A stretch of DNA of 64,000 bases. Source: Mucilaginibacter aquaedulcis. GTDB taxonomy: Bacteria > Bacteroidota > Bacteroidia > Sphingobacteriales > Sphingobacteriaceae. The stretch covers positions 2,516,746 to 2,580,745 of the forward strand of contig NZ_JAUFPR010000002.1 in NCBI RefSeq assembly GCF_030409325.1, written 5' to 3'. Numbering within the stretch: the first letter of the stretch is position 1; each line of letters opens with the position of its first letter. Under the pieces are notes generated by a model. It saw only the letters and a program-made list of their open reading frames with translations, was not told where the DNA came from and made no database searches. This document shows positions 51,969 to 60,558 of this stretch, in pieces. Both the position numbers and the translations under genes were made by a program.

Positions 51969-52292
51969 AGTTAAACAGGGTGTTAACTGAAATTATGAAG
52001 ATCACAAATTTGCAATTTATTTGTGTCATTTACACACTTTGTTGCAATATTTGACATCTTTTCAACATTATTGCTGTTTTTTATACAGTTATAACATCGT
52101 ATTGACAAGCCTTAAGTTACCTATTAAAGGCCTTATTTTGAGCCTTTAAATTAGATAAATATAAGCTATATCTGTTAAAATGCAATACCTCTTATTTATC
52201 CATCTTTATTTTAACATGGATTGGGTTTTATCTTTAGCTTTATAATAATTTACATTTTCTCTGTATTTTTAATCAATTAATACCAAACCATC
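51969..52292. other. 324-bp AT-rich divergent intergenic region
   Basis: This gap between the cryptochrome and DinB genes must hold both promoters. A short inverted motif GTGT-CATTT-ACAC is visible around 52024-52037; no gene or longer repeat is seen. Confidence 0.5.
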
Positions 52293-52817
52293 ATGAAAAA
52301 AATATCATTCCTGTTGCTGATGCTTACATGCACTTGTACCGCGGCATTTGCACAACTAACCAAAGACCAAATTATTAGCGAGTGGACACGCGCCAAAGCG
52401 TACACCAAAACCTATTTAGACGCCATGCCTGCCGATGGCTATACTTTTAAAGCCACACCAGAGGTTCGTTCCTTTGCGGGGCAGATGCTGCATTTGGCCG
52501 ATGCTAACTATCTTTTTTTAAGCCTCGTAAGCGGCAAACCAAGTCCGCTGGCTAAAGGCGTATCGTTAGAAAAAACAATCGAGCCAACCAAAGAGGCTAC
52601 CACCAAAGCCGTATTAGACAGCTATGATTACGCAATAGGTGTTACACAGGCCCTAACCGAAGCTCAATTTGCGGAAGAAGTAACTTTAGGCAAGCAGAAA
52701 GCAACCCGAGGCTTACTGCTTGCAAAAGGCTTTGAACATCAAACACACCATCGCGGGCAAGCTACTTTATACCTCAGGTTAAAAGGAGTAACGCCACCGC
52801 AAGAAATGTTATTCTAA
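52293..52817 (+). CDS. exported DinB-family protein
   Basis: A 174-residue protein with signal peptide ending at AFAQ (about 18-21). The mature four-helix bundle has HLADAN near residue 69 and FEHQTHHRGQATLYLRLKG at 149-167, which carry the three metal-binding histidines of DinB/YfiT-like metalloenzymes. Cytoplasmic members use bacillithiol or similar thiols; exported ones are common in Bacteroidota and uncharacterised. Single gene with its own terminator. Confidence 0.88.
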   Translation: MKKISFLLLMLTCTCTAAFAQLTKDQIISEWTRAKAYTKTYLDAMPADGYTFKATPEVRSFAGQMLHLADANYLFLSLVSGKPSPLAKGVSLEKTIEPTKEATTKAVLDSYDYAIGVTQALTEAQFAEEVTLGKQKATRGLLLAKGFEHQTHHRGQATLYLRLKGVTPPQEMLF

Positions 52818-52849
52818 GGCTGATCAACGCTCACAGTAACATCTTAAAA

Positions 52850-52880
52850 CATCAAAGCCCCGCTAAGCGGGGCTTTGATG
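52850..52880. terminator. bidirectional terminator between DinB and the acid phosphatase
   Basis: Perfect 15-bp arms (52850-52864 and 52866-52880) followed by TTTTGG. Confidence 0.85.
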
Positions 52881-52916
52881 TTTTGGTAGTATATTTTTTA
52901 AGGAGAATCCCTTTTA

Positions 52917-53759
52917 CTATTGGTCAATTTTAATTTTGGCCCTGATCACGGAATCTTTTTGAGCGCCGTTCAGCTTATAATTATACTGAAACAAAGCTCC
53001 CTCAAAATCGCCATAAGAAATGTTTGGTATCACGATATACCTGCTTCCAAATTCCTTTTGAAGTTTTTGAGTAGTGACCATGCGGCTTTCTTCGGTTGGA
53101 TGATTATCATACAGCAGATCAAAATCGGGCAGGTTATCACCACATAGCAGCAGGATATCATGTGTTTTTAACACCTCCTGGCGGCGGCTTTCCTTACTTG
53201 AATTATCCTGTTTAAGCAACAAGTGCTCATCATTGGCATTGGGTAAAGCGTAATGCTGCAGGCTATATAAGGTGGCACCGCGTTCATTCTCGTTTCGGTT
53301 AGTAATGTAATATATGGTGATGCCTTTAGAAGCCGCATATTTCAAAAACGACGGTGCTCCAGGTACTGTATCAGCCTTGCTTTTATCTGTCCACCCCTTC
53401 CAGGTTTTATCGCTGTATTCCTCGTTTTGTAGGGCGCGGGTTGCATCATAGGGGCTGTTGTCTAATAGCGTTTCGTCAATATCGGTAACAATGGCCAATG
53501 GCTTGGTGCTTACTTTTTTAACGCCTTCATCTACCCGTAACTTAGCAATATTATAAGCCTGAAAGCATAGCGCGCGATATTCGGCCGCCCGTTGCTGCCA
53601 TAAAGAGGCCCATACTTTACCATCATTAGCAATAGATGTGTTTCCTGAATTTGTATTACCAGCAGGAGTATTAACTGCTGTAGTATTTACTTTTTTAGCC
53701 GATGAACAGGCACTTAAGATCAATAAGGATGATATTAGATAAGAAGATATTTTTTTCAT
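52917..53759 (-). CDS. HAD-type acid phosphatase, 5'-nucleotidase lipoprotein e(P4) family
   Basis: I set the start at 53759 (MKKISSYL), five codons inside the open frame, as the lipoprotein signal with lipobox ILSAC (Cys18) begins there. The 280-residue protein shows the DDDD-superfamily motif VTDIDETLLDNS (nucleophile Asp93, Asp95), the ITNRNENERGATLYSLQ middle block and LLCGDNLPDF near the end. It removes phosphate from nucleotides such as NMN or 5'-nucleotides at the membrane. It is a single gene, far from the organophosphorus block but a further phosphatase of the same compartment. Confidence 0.92.
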   Translation of the reverse strand: MKKISSYLISSLLILSACSSAKKVNTTAVNTPAGNTNSGNTSIANDGKVWASLWQQRAAEYRALCFQAYNIAKLRVDEGVKKVSTKPLAIVTDIDETLLDNSPYDATRALQNEEYSDKTWKGWTDKSKADTVPGAPSFLKYAASKGITIYYITNRNENERGATLYSLQHYALPNANDEHLLLKQDNSSKESRRQEVLKTHDILLLCGDNLPDFDLLYDNHPTEESRMVTTQKLQKEFGSRYIVIPNISYGDFEGALFQYNYKLNGAQKDSVIRAKIKIDQ

Positions 53760-54000
53760 TTTATAAATGGCCATAATGCCGAGGATGTATCATAAAGTCA
53801 ATTTCTAAAAAACGAGACTTTATAATTGATGTATACTGCCCGGCAAATTTATTCAGTTTTGGCCGGATAACAAATGTGCAGTACCACTTAATAGCATTAT
53901 TGTTAAATAATGTCAGTCAAATTCATGCACAAATGCACCATTTGAATATGTTAATTTAATCATTAATTTAGTAAGTACACTTTCACTAAAACCTAAATTC

Positions 54001-54393
54001 ATGAAAATTGCAGTATTAATTGCCCGCGTTTTGCTGGGTCTCATCTTCGTAGTATTTGGTCTTAATTTCTTTTTCCAGTTTATTCCCATGACACCACCGC
54101 CAATGTCGGCCAAGGCACAGGCTTTTAGTGGCGGACTATGGGGCTCAGGTTACTTTTTCCAGTACATGAAAATTATTGAAATTGTGAGCGGACTGGCCAT
54201 ATTGTTTAATCGTTATACCGCGTTCTTTTTATTGATCCTTTTCCCTATTTCAGTGAATATATTTTTATTCCACTTGATCCTGGCGCCTTATGGCGTACCT
54301 ATAGGCACAGCTGTTATTTTGCTTAATTTGTTTTTGGGCCTCGCCTACCGCAAATATTACTCAGGTATATTCACCGCTGTACCAACATTATAA
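54001..54393 (+). CDS. DoxX-family membrane protein
   Basis: A 130-residue protein with four hydrophobic helices (about 4-24, 45-65, 70-90, 97-117). It starts KIAVLIARVLLGLIFVVFGLNFFF, and SGGLWGSGYFFQYMKIIEIVSGLAIL matches the DoxX core. Members occur in redox and thiosulfate-related complexes, but the role of stand-alone copies is unknown. Single gene, ended by a strong terminator. Confidence 0.85.
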   Translation: MKIAVLIARVLLGLIFVVFGLNFFFQFIPMTPPPMSAKAQAFSGGLWGSGYFFQYMKIIEIVSGLAILFNRYTAFFLLILFPISVNIFLFHLILAPYGVPIGTAVILLNLFLGLAYRKYYSGIFTAVPTL

Positions 54394-54405
54394 AATCTGT
54401 TGATA

Positions 54406-54445
54406 AACAAAAAAGTCCCCGATAATTATCGGGGACTTTTTTGTT
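54406..54445. terminator. bidirectional terminator after DoxX and the M1 peptidase
   Basis: AAAAAGTCCCCGATAA and its exact inverse, with A- and T-runs, form arms of about 19 bp almost without a loop. Confidence 0.9.
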
Positions 54446-56780
54446 ATTGATTTTTCCTGGCTTCCTGCATTGGGTTAGGCCCTGAGGTAGCGCCGCGAGG
54501 CAAAGTTTGTTGCTTAAACAGCTCAAATCTTGATGGCTGATATTCGCGCGGCCAGCTGTTATTGGTTTCATCTATATCAGCGGTTTCGCGGTATGGGTCA
54601 AGCTTAAGGCCTTTTACCTCTTTGGTCTTAGCGAACACCTTGCTTATTTTAAATTCGTTTTTACGCCATATGTATGCCGGTATTTTTTCAAGCTCCTTAG
54701 TGCCGTCGGTGTAAGTCCATTCAATAATTAATGGGGTAACTAAACCACCTTTATTACTGAAGTTGACCTCATAAAAATAACTCTTGCTATCGTAAAGCTT
54801 CTTTTCATCTGGGCTCAGGGCGTTATACATGGTTTGATAGCTCTGTGTGGTAACAGGAGTTGCCGCGAAACGATCCCATTTGCTGTAAAAATCCTGCAGG
54901 GAAGTATCTGCCTCAACAGCAAATTTGGTTCCTGCCTCTTTGTTACGGGTGGTGCTGATATTCTCCAGGTTACGATCAAACTGTGCACGATCAGCCGTGG
55001 CTTCAACAGCCGGGTTCTTAGTATTGAGGCGATAGTATTTTACGCTATCGATAGATACGTCAACAGGCTCGGTGCCGAAAAACCAGCCTCTCCAAAACCA
55101 GTCCAGATCAACTGCCGAAGCATCTTCCATGGTACGGAAAAAATCGGCAGGTGTAGGGTGTTTAAATGCCCAGCGATGAGCGTAGGTTTTAAAGGCGTAG
55201 TCAAACAGTTCGCGCCCCATTACGGTTTCGCGCAGAATGTTTAAAGCTGTTGCGGGCTTGGCATAGGCGTTAGGGCCAAACATCACAATGTTTTCTGAGT
55301 TGGTCATGATAGGCTCCAATTCATCTTTGGGCAGCTTCATGTAATCAACTATTTTATAGGCAGGGCCACGTTGCGACGGGAATTTGCTGTCCCACTCCTG
55401 CTCGGCCATATACTGGCAAAAAGTATTCAAGCCTTCGTCCATCCATGTCCACTGGCGCTCATCTGAGTTTACGATCATCGGGAAAAAGTTGTGCCCAACT
55501 TCGTGGATAATTACACCGATCATACCATTCTTGGTAGCCTCGCTGTAGGTTCCATCCTTTTCCGCACGGCCATAGTTAAAGCAGATCATCGGGTATTCCA
55601 TACCGTTTGATGCTTCTACAGAAATAGCAACCGGGTATGGATAAGGGAAGGTATGTTTTGAATATGTTTTAAGCGTGTGTGCTACAACTTTGGTTGAATA
55701 TTTACGATATAATGGATAAGCCTCGGGGCCATAATAAGACATGGCCATCACTTTTTTACCTCCGTCAATCTGGGTGCCCATAGCATCCCAAACTATGCGG
55801 CGGGATGATACCCAGGCAAAGTCACGTACATTTTCTGCATGAAACATCCAGGTTTTACGGGCTGTGGCATGGCTTTTCATGCTTTGCTTAACCTCATCAA
55901 GCGTAACAATTTCCTGAGGACTTGTAGCCGACTGCGCCGCGTTCCAGCGTTTAAGCTGTGAAGCGGTTAATGTTTGCGCATAGTTGGAGCATTGGCCGGT
56001 AGCACCTACAACGTGATCGGCAGGCACATTCATGCTTACTTTAAAATCGCCAAAGGTTAAAGCAAACTCACCGCGACCAGTGAATTGTTTGTTTTGCCAG
56101 CCCTGGAAATCGCTATAAACGGCCATGCGTGGATACCACTGCGTCATGGTGTACAGGTAATTGCCATCTTCCGGGAAAAACTCGTAACCGCCACGACCGC
56201 CAATAGTTAAACGGTCAGATATATTATACCACCAGTTAATTTTAAAACGGATTTTTTGCCCTGCCTGTAAAGTTACCGGCAGTTCAATACGCATCATGGT
56301 TTCATTAATGGTATACTTTAAAGCATTACCATTAGCATCCTTAACGCTCACGATATGATTACCCAGATCCAGATCATGGCCCATAATGGCCTGCAGCTGG
56401 CGCATGCTCATTTTGCTTTGCATTTTGCTTTCATCAAACTTGGCACTTTCAGCATCTTTTTTATGCTGATTTTCATCAAGCTGCAACCACAGGTAAGTAA
56501 GCGGATCGGGCGAATTATTGGTATAGTTAATGGTTTCAACACCATCTAAACGCTGCTTATCATCGTTAAGGGTAGCGCTGATGTCATAATCGGCCTTTTG
56601 CTGCCAGTATTTTGGGCCGGGTGCACCGGATGCCGAGCGGTATTCATTCGGTGTGGATACCATGGTGCCCAGTTGCTCAAACCTGTTGCCATGATTTGAA
56701 CCTGGGTTGTTGTCATACTGCGCAAAAGCGGCAGTGGTTAATAAAGTACAGGAAAGTAAAGAGAGGTAAAATTTATTCAT
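54444..56780 (-). CDS. exported M1-family metallopeptidase
   Basis: A 778-residue protein with a signal peptide ending at AFAQ (about 18-21). The zinc site HEVGH is at 426-430, with the downstream glutamate in WMDEGLNTF; the exopeptidase motif region is modified (VEASNGMEYP in place of GAMEN), as in many Bacteroidota M1 proteins. After the peptidase domain a C-terminal beta/helix domain and a basic proline-rich end follow. It cuts peptides in the periplasm. Its start overlaps the HupE/UreJ stop by four bases (ATGA), so the two are translationally coupled. Confidence 0.9.
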   Translation of the reverse strand: MNKFYLSLLSCTLLTTAAFAQYDNNPGSNHGNRFEQLGTMVSTPNEYRSASGAPGPKYWQQKADYDISATLNDDKQRLDGVETINYTNNSPDPLTYLWLQLDENQHKKDAESAKFDESKMQSKMSMRQLQAIMGHDLDLGNHIVSVKDANGNALKYTINETMMRIELPVTLQAGQKIRFKINWWYNISDRLTIGGRGGYEFFPEDGNYLYTMTQWYPRMAVYSDFQGWQNKQFTGRGEFALTFGDFKVSMNVPADHVVGATGQCSNYAQTLTASQLKRWNAAQSATSPQEIVTLDEVKQSMKSHATARKTWMFHAENVRDFAWVSSRRIVWDAMGTQIDGGKKVMAMSYYGPEAYPLYRKYSTKVVAHTLKTYSKHTFPYPYPVAISVEASNGMEYPMICFNYGRAEKDGTYSEATKNGMIGVIIHEVGHNFFPMIVNSDERQWTWMDEGLNTFCQYMAEQEWDSKFPSQRGPAYKIVDYMKLPKDELEPIMTNSENIVMFGPNAYAKPATALNILRETVMGRELFDYAFKTYAHRWAFKHPTPADFFRTMEDASAVDLDWFWRGWFFGTEPVDVSIDSVKYYRLNTKNPAVEATADRAQFDRNLENISTTRNKEAGTKFAVEADTSLQDFYSKWDRFAATPVTTQSYQTMYNALSPDEKKLYDSKSYFYEVNFSNKGGLVTPLIIEWTYTDGTKELEKIPAYIWRKNEFKISKVFAKTKEVKGLKLDPYRETADIDETNNSWPREYQPSRFELFKQQTLPRGATSGPNPMQEARKNQ

Positions 56781-57367
56781 CTGAATTTTATGAGTAAAAA
56801 GCGTTCAATGCACATGATAAAAGCAATTCCAAATATAGCCGAAGAGAGGAACATTGTCCACTCGCGCTGTGCCACCCGGGCAAACTTAATGAGCAAATAC
56901 GAGAAAAGTAACGCAGATATTACAATTAACACCTGCCCAAACTCAAGCCCGATGTTAAAAGCAAACAGCTGCGCGGTAATATTACTGCTGCTGCCCAGTA
57001 AACTTTTGAGGTAGTTTGAAAAGCCCATACCATGTATAAGTCCGAAAAAAAGCGCCAGTGTATAATTAAGGCGCATAGTAATTGCCGTGCGTTTTTTATT
57101 GAGCACGTTAACCAAACTGGTAAATACGATGGTAACCGGTATCAGAAATTCAATAAGTGAGGTGTTGATGTGTATAATATTTAAAACACTCAAAGCCAGC
57201 GTTATAGAATGACCAATAGTAAAGGCAGTAACTAATACCAATACTTTGCGCCAGTCGGCCAGGAGATAGGTACCGCATAGCACTGTCACAAATAAAATAT
57301 GATCATATCCCTCCCAATTACATATGTGCTGCCAGCCTAACTGGAAGTACAAAGAAAACTCATCCAT
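56777..57367 (-). CDS. HupE/UreJ-family membrane protein
   Basis: A 196-residue protein with about six hydrophobic helices. HICNWEGYDHILFV near the N-terminus is the HxxxGxDHxLF motif of HupE/UreJ proteins, thought to bind nickel or cobalt, and LFFGLIHGMGFSN is the second motif with histidine. In Bacteroidota this version usually travels with the M1 peptidase and DUF6702 protein, as here. A role in metal supply to the zinc peptidase is speculative. It is the first gene of the two-gene operon. Confidence 0.87.
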   Translation of the reverse strand: MDEFSLYFQLGWQHICNWEGYDHILFVTVLCGTYLLADWRKVLVLVTAFTIGHSITLALSVLNIIHINTSLIEFLIPVTIVFTSLVNVLNKKRTAITMRLNYTLALFFGLIHGMGFSNYLKSLLGSSSNITAQLFAFNIGLEFGQVLIVISALLFSYLLIKFARVAQREWTMFLSSAIFGIAFIMCIERFLLIKFR

Positions 57368-57435
57368 GCAGTATAATTCGTGTTTGCGAATAAAAATAGC
57401 GTTTTTTGTGTAAAATAAAACTATTTAACGCAATC

Positions 57436-57912
57436 ATGTTGCAATTAATATTCATCAGCTGGCTAAGCTTTTTTCACCCGTTTTTCGTTAGTGTTACCGA
57501 AATAAACCACAACTCGCGCACCCAATCTGTAGAGGTAAGCTGCCGCATGTTTTATGACGATCTGGAACATGCCCTCGAAAAACAATACCACACCCGGGTT
57601 GACATTGTGAAGCCTGCCGATAAAAATAAAGTAAACCAGCTGCTAACCGATTACATTAAAAAGCACCTGATCATTAAGGCCGATGGCAAGCTGGTTACCC
57701 TAAGTTACGTTGGCTATGAAATTCAGGAAGATGCTGCCTGGACCTATTTTGAGGTTAAAGGCATCAGCAAGGTAAAAAAGTTTGAAGTACACGACGATCT
57801 GCTTTTCAGCGAACATCCTGAGCAGATCAATATGCTGCATGTAACCGTTGGTGGCCTGCGCAAGAGCACCAAGCTTGATAACCCGGAAAGCGATGCTTCC
57901 TTTGGGTTTTAA
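57436..57912 (+). CDS. DUF6702-family exported protein
   Basis: I take the ATG at 57436 (MLQLIFISWLSFFHPF) as start; an upstream TTG at 57406 also opens the frame. The 158-residue protein has a signal-like hydrophobic N-terminus and a domain of about 130 residues starting HPFFVSVTEINHN, the mark of DUF6702. Near the end INMLHVTVGGLRKST is conserved. No function is known. Divergent from HupE/UreJ with only 68 bp between, so the three genes probably share regulation. Confidence 0.82.
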   Translation: MLQLIFISWLSFFHPFFVSVTEINHNSRTQSVEVSCRMFYDDLEHALEKQYHTRVDIVKPADKNKVNQLLTDYIKKHLIIKADGKLVTLSYVGYEIQEDAAWTYFEVKGISKVKKFEVHDDLLFSEHPEQINMLHVTVGGLRKSTKLDNPESDASFGF

Positions 57913-57961
57913 CGCCGCTCCTCTTTCTTTAATAATAGTTCATAAAATCTGGCTATCTATC

Positions 57962-58126
57962 GACTCACCCCGACATCGCTACGCTTGTCTACCCTCTCTT
58001 CGCCTTCGGCGGAAAGAGGGTGTAGAAAAAATTCTTTATTCCTTTATGTTTCACCCATTTTCAAGTTCCCTCTTTCCGCCGAAGGCGAAGAGCGGGTGCC
58101 CGAGCGAAGCAACGGGCGGATGAGTC
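57962..58126. repeat. family B intergenic repeat, copy 3
   Basis: Begins GACTCACCCCGACATCGC and ends GCGGATGAGTC; internal hairpins CCCTCTCTTCGCCTTCGGCG and CCGCCGAAGGCGAAGAG. 165 bp. It lies between convergent genes. Confidence 0.8.
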
Positions 58127-58168
58127 TTTTATACACCATTCAAATCAACGGCTATGCCTTTTTATCGC

Positions 58169-58765
58169 CTACTCCTCTTTCTTTAATATTCCTTTTTCCA
58201 CGCTGCCATCTATCAAGGTTTTAGCAAAAGTCCAAAGCGTTTCTGAACCTTGTTTAATAACGCTTTTCTTTTGCACCACCTGCTCATATTTTACGTTGTG
58301 CTCCTGCCACGTTCCGCCATTGTTTGATACATTTTGCAGTAGCGGCTCGAGGCGATCCATGGAACGGGCAAATTTAGCTTCGGGTGTTTCACCGGCCTCA
58401 AACTCTTCCCATATGGCAATCAGTTCGGCAGCTTGCTCTGGTGGCAGCAAACCGAATATGCGTTCGGCAGCTTTGCGTTCCGCTTCGGAGTTGGAGTGAT
58501 TCAATACGGTATCATACAAAAAAATGTCGCCTGCGTCAATTTCAACCACATCGTGAATAAGCAGCATCTTTACTACTTTCAGGGTATCTACGGGTTCGTT
58601 GGCATGTTGGGCCAATATAATGGCCATTACCGCTAAATGCCAGCTGTGTTCGGCATCATTTTCATTTCGGTTACTGTTAAAAAGGCGGGTTTTACGTTGG
58701 ATGTACTTTACTTTATCAATCTCGTGGATAAAGGCTATTTGCTGTTGAAGTTGCTCAAAATTCAT
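58169..58765 (-). CDS. HD-domain hydrolase (YfbR-like)
   Basis: Start taken at 58765 (MNFEQLQQQIAF), eight codons inside the frame. The 198-residue protein has the HD motifs HSWHLAVMAI, LLIHDVVEIDAGD and later FARSMDRLEPLLQN, which form the metal site of HD phosphohydrolases related to 5'-deoxynucleotidase YfbR. It likely removes phosphate from nucleotides in the cytoplasm. It lacks the Tyr/Glu lid seen in the PhnZ-like protein of this window. Single gene. Confidence 0.88.
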   Translation of the reverse strand: MNFEQLQQQIAFIHEIDKVKYIQRKTRLFNSNRNENDAEHSWHLAVMAIILAQHANEPVDTLKVVKMLLIHDVVEIDAGDIFLYDTVLNHSNSEAERKAAERIFGLLPPEQAAELIAIWEEFEAGETPEAKFARSMDRLEPLLQNVSNNGGTWQEHNVKYEQVVQKKSVIKQGSETLWTFAKTLIDGSVEKGILKKEE

Positions 58766-58860
58766 ATTTGTTATGTTTAAGCATTGCAAATATAATGTTT
58801 ATACCGGGTTCTGTTGAGGATTCATTGTCTTTTAAATAGAAAACACATTAGCAGTAAAAA

Positions 58861-59014
58861 CTTTGGCTAAAGCCTTCATTACAGATATAAATATACCGTT
58901 GGCTGAAGCCAAACGGCAATGAACAGAAGCATGCGTACCAATACCAGCACGATTCATCGCCGTTCCACTTTAGTGAACGGAGATAAACAAAAACCACGAG
59001 GGCTTTAGCCAAAA
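58861..59014. repeat. TTGGCTAAAGCC inverted-repeat element
   Basis: Terminal inverted repeats TTGGCTAAAGCC (58863-58874) and GGCTTTAGCCAA (59001-59012) flank about 126 bp holding two more hairpins: 58896-58916 (CCGTTGGC/GCCAAACGG) and about 58960-58980 (CCGTTCCACT/AGTGAACGG). It looks like a small non-coding transposable-type or REP-like element. It accounts for a third of the 421-bp gap between the HD gene and the aldose epimerase, in which no gene is seen. Confidence 0.75.
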
Positions 59015-59186
59015 ATAATTTGAATATTCTAAAAAGAGTTATCCTTTATCCATCATCCATCCTTCAAAAAATCCTTATAGCTTATTTATATTAATTATGA
59101 ACATTGATTTACCTGTTTATTTCACAAAAAATCATTGTAACTTGGATGCGTAATAGTTAATTTTTCTGAATAATTACCGTTGACTT

Positions 59187-60053
59187 ATGACTGTATTAGA
59201 AAACGAATATCTTAAAGTAACCATTGATCTGAAGGGCGCTCAACTTAGTTCGTTTTATAACAAAAAAACCGGCGTTGAACACCTTTGGCAAGCCGATGCC
59301 AACATTTGGCCATGGCACTCCCCTAACCTTTTCCCGGTTGTTGGTGGTTTAATTAATAACCAGCTTATGGTTGACGGACAGGCCTATGAAATGAACCGGC
59401 ACGGATTTGCCAGAACATCTGAATTTATATTGCTGGAAGCCGATGAAGTATCGGCCAGTTTCTCGTTACCATATTGCGAAAAAACGCTGCAGGTATACCC
59501 ATACAAGTTTGATTACCAGGTTTTGTACATGCTTATTGATAACTCGCTGCGCGTTACGCACAAAGTGATTAACCTGGATAAAAAGACCATATATTTTTCT
59601 GTTGGGGCGCACCCTGCATTCAACGTTCCGTTTTTTAAGGGTGAAAGCTATGAGGATTATTACCTGGAGTTTGAAACCGACGAACATTTAGAAGCAAATA
59701 TGCTATCGGCCAATGGCTTTTTTACAGGCGAAACCCATACGGTACCTACTCCCGGCAATAAACTATACTTAACCCGCCATCTGTTTGATGCCGATGCCCT
59801 TGTTTTTAAACAATTGAACTCCAGGATGATCAGCATCAAAAGCAAAAAACATGACCAATCCATATCGGTAGAGTTTCCGCATTATAACTATATGGGATTG
59901 TGGGCCAAACCCGGTGCCGACTTTGTGTGCATTGAGCCATGGCTTGGCTGCGCCGATACCGAAAACCACCAGGTAAACATCAATAAAAAAGAAGCCATAC
60001 AATCGCTGCATGCAGGGCATGTTTTTGAAGCACCTTATTTTATAAGTCTGTAA
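59187..60053 (+). CDS. aldose 1-epimerase family protein
   Basis: A 288-residue beta-sandwich enzyme of the galactose mutarotase superfamily. WQADANIWPWHSPNLFPVVGGL is the conserved beginning of the LacX/YeaD-like subgroup, MNRHGFARTSEF carries a catalytic-type histidine, and GAHPAFNVPF the second one, while CIEPWLGCADTENH marks the end. It would interconvert anomers of a sugar or sugar phosphate in the cytoplasm. Single gene with no sugar genes nearby. Confidence 0.9.
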   Translation: MTVLENEYLKVTIDLKGAQLSSFYNKKTGVEHLWQADANIWPWHSPNLFPVVGGLINNQLMVDGQAYEMNRHGFARTSEFILLEADEVSASFSLPYCEKTLQVYPYKFDYQVLYMLIDNSLRVTHKVINLDKKTIYFSVGAHPAFNVPFFKGESYEDYYLEFETDEHLEANMLSANGFFTGETHTVPTPGNKLYLTRHLFDADALVFKQLNSRMISIKSKKHDQSISVEFPHYNYMGLWAKPGADFVCIEPWLGCADTENHQVNINKKEAIQSLHAGHVFEAPYFISL

Positions 60054-60160
60054 TAACGCTTTTTTGTAAAATATTGTGCAATAACAAAACATTTTACTCA
60101 CTTTTTTATTTACAATAATTAAACACATATTTAAAACGATACATATTTAAATTACTCACT

Positions 60161-60505
60161 ATGAAAAAGAAGATCTATCTAATTGCTCTTACCATGCTGC
60201 TTTCTATTGGCGCGTTTAATAGTTATGCTTCTACCGCTACCGATGGTGCTTTAACCATACTAAGCAAAGAGCAAATAGCCAGCATGACCACCGAGCAAAA
60301 ACAAGCCCGCGTAGAAGAAATTAAAGCAAGAGTGAACGAAATAAAAGCGATGGACAAGTCTGAACTTACCAGGGAAGATAAGAAAGAACTGCGTCATGAG
60401 CTTAAAGGCCTTAAACACGAAGCAAACGCCCTTGGCGGTGGTGGTATTTACCTTTCAGTAGGTGCAATTATCATCATCATTTTAGTATTGATCCTGATAT
60501 TATAA
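60161..60505 (+). CDS. small exported protein with charged helix and C-terminal membrane anchor
   Basis: A 114-residue protein. A signal peptide of about 23 residues (ends SYAS) is followed by a highly charged helical region (about 35-88, many K and E, possible coiled coil), then Gly-rich ALGGGGIYLS and one C-terminal membrane helix (about 97-114, almost only Ile/Leu/Val) with no residues after it. It seems anchored in the inner membrane with the helix in the periplasm. Family not recognised beyond similar hypothetical proteins in Sphingobacteriaceae. It has its own terminator. Confidence 0.78.
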   Translation: MKKKIYLIALTMLLSIGAFNSYASTATDGALTILSKEQIASMTTEQKQARVEEIKARVNEIKAMDKSELTREDKKELRHELKGLKHEANALGGGGIYLSVGAIIIIILVLILIL

Positions 60506-60517
60506 TTTGCTCCACAT

Positions 60518-60554
60518 AAAAAAGCCTCCTGATGATTTATCAGGAGGCTTTTTT
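60518..60554. terminator. bidirectional terminator
   Basis: AAAAAAGCCTCCTG (60518-60531) pairs with CAGGAGGCTTTTTT (60541-60554). It serves the small membrane protein gene and the topoisomerase gene. Confidence 0.9.
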
Positions 60555-60558
60555 ATGT

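Noticed and set aside
58169..58765. Second PhnZ-type oxygenase
   Set aside because: It has an HD site but not the Tyr/Glu lid or the QGG segment, and it matches YfbR-like nucleotidases.
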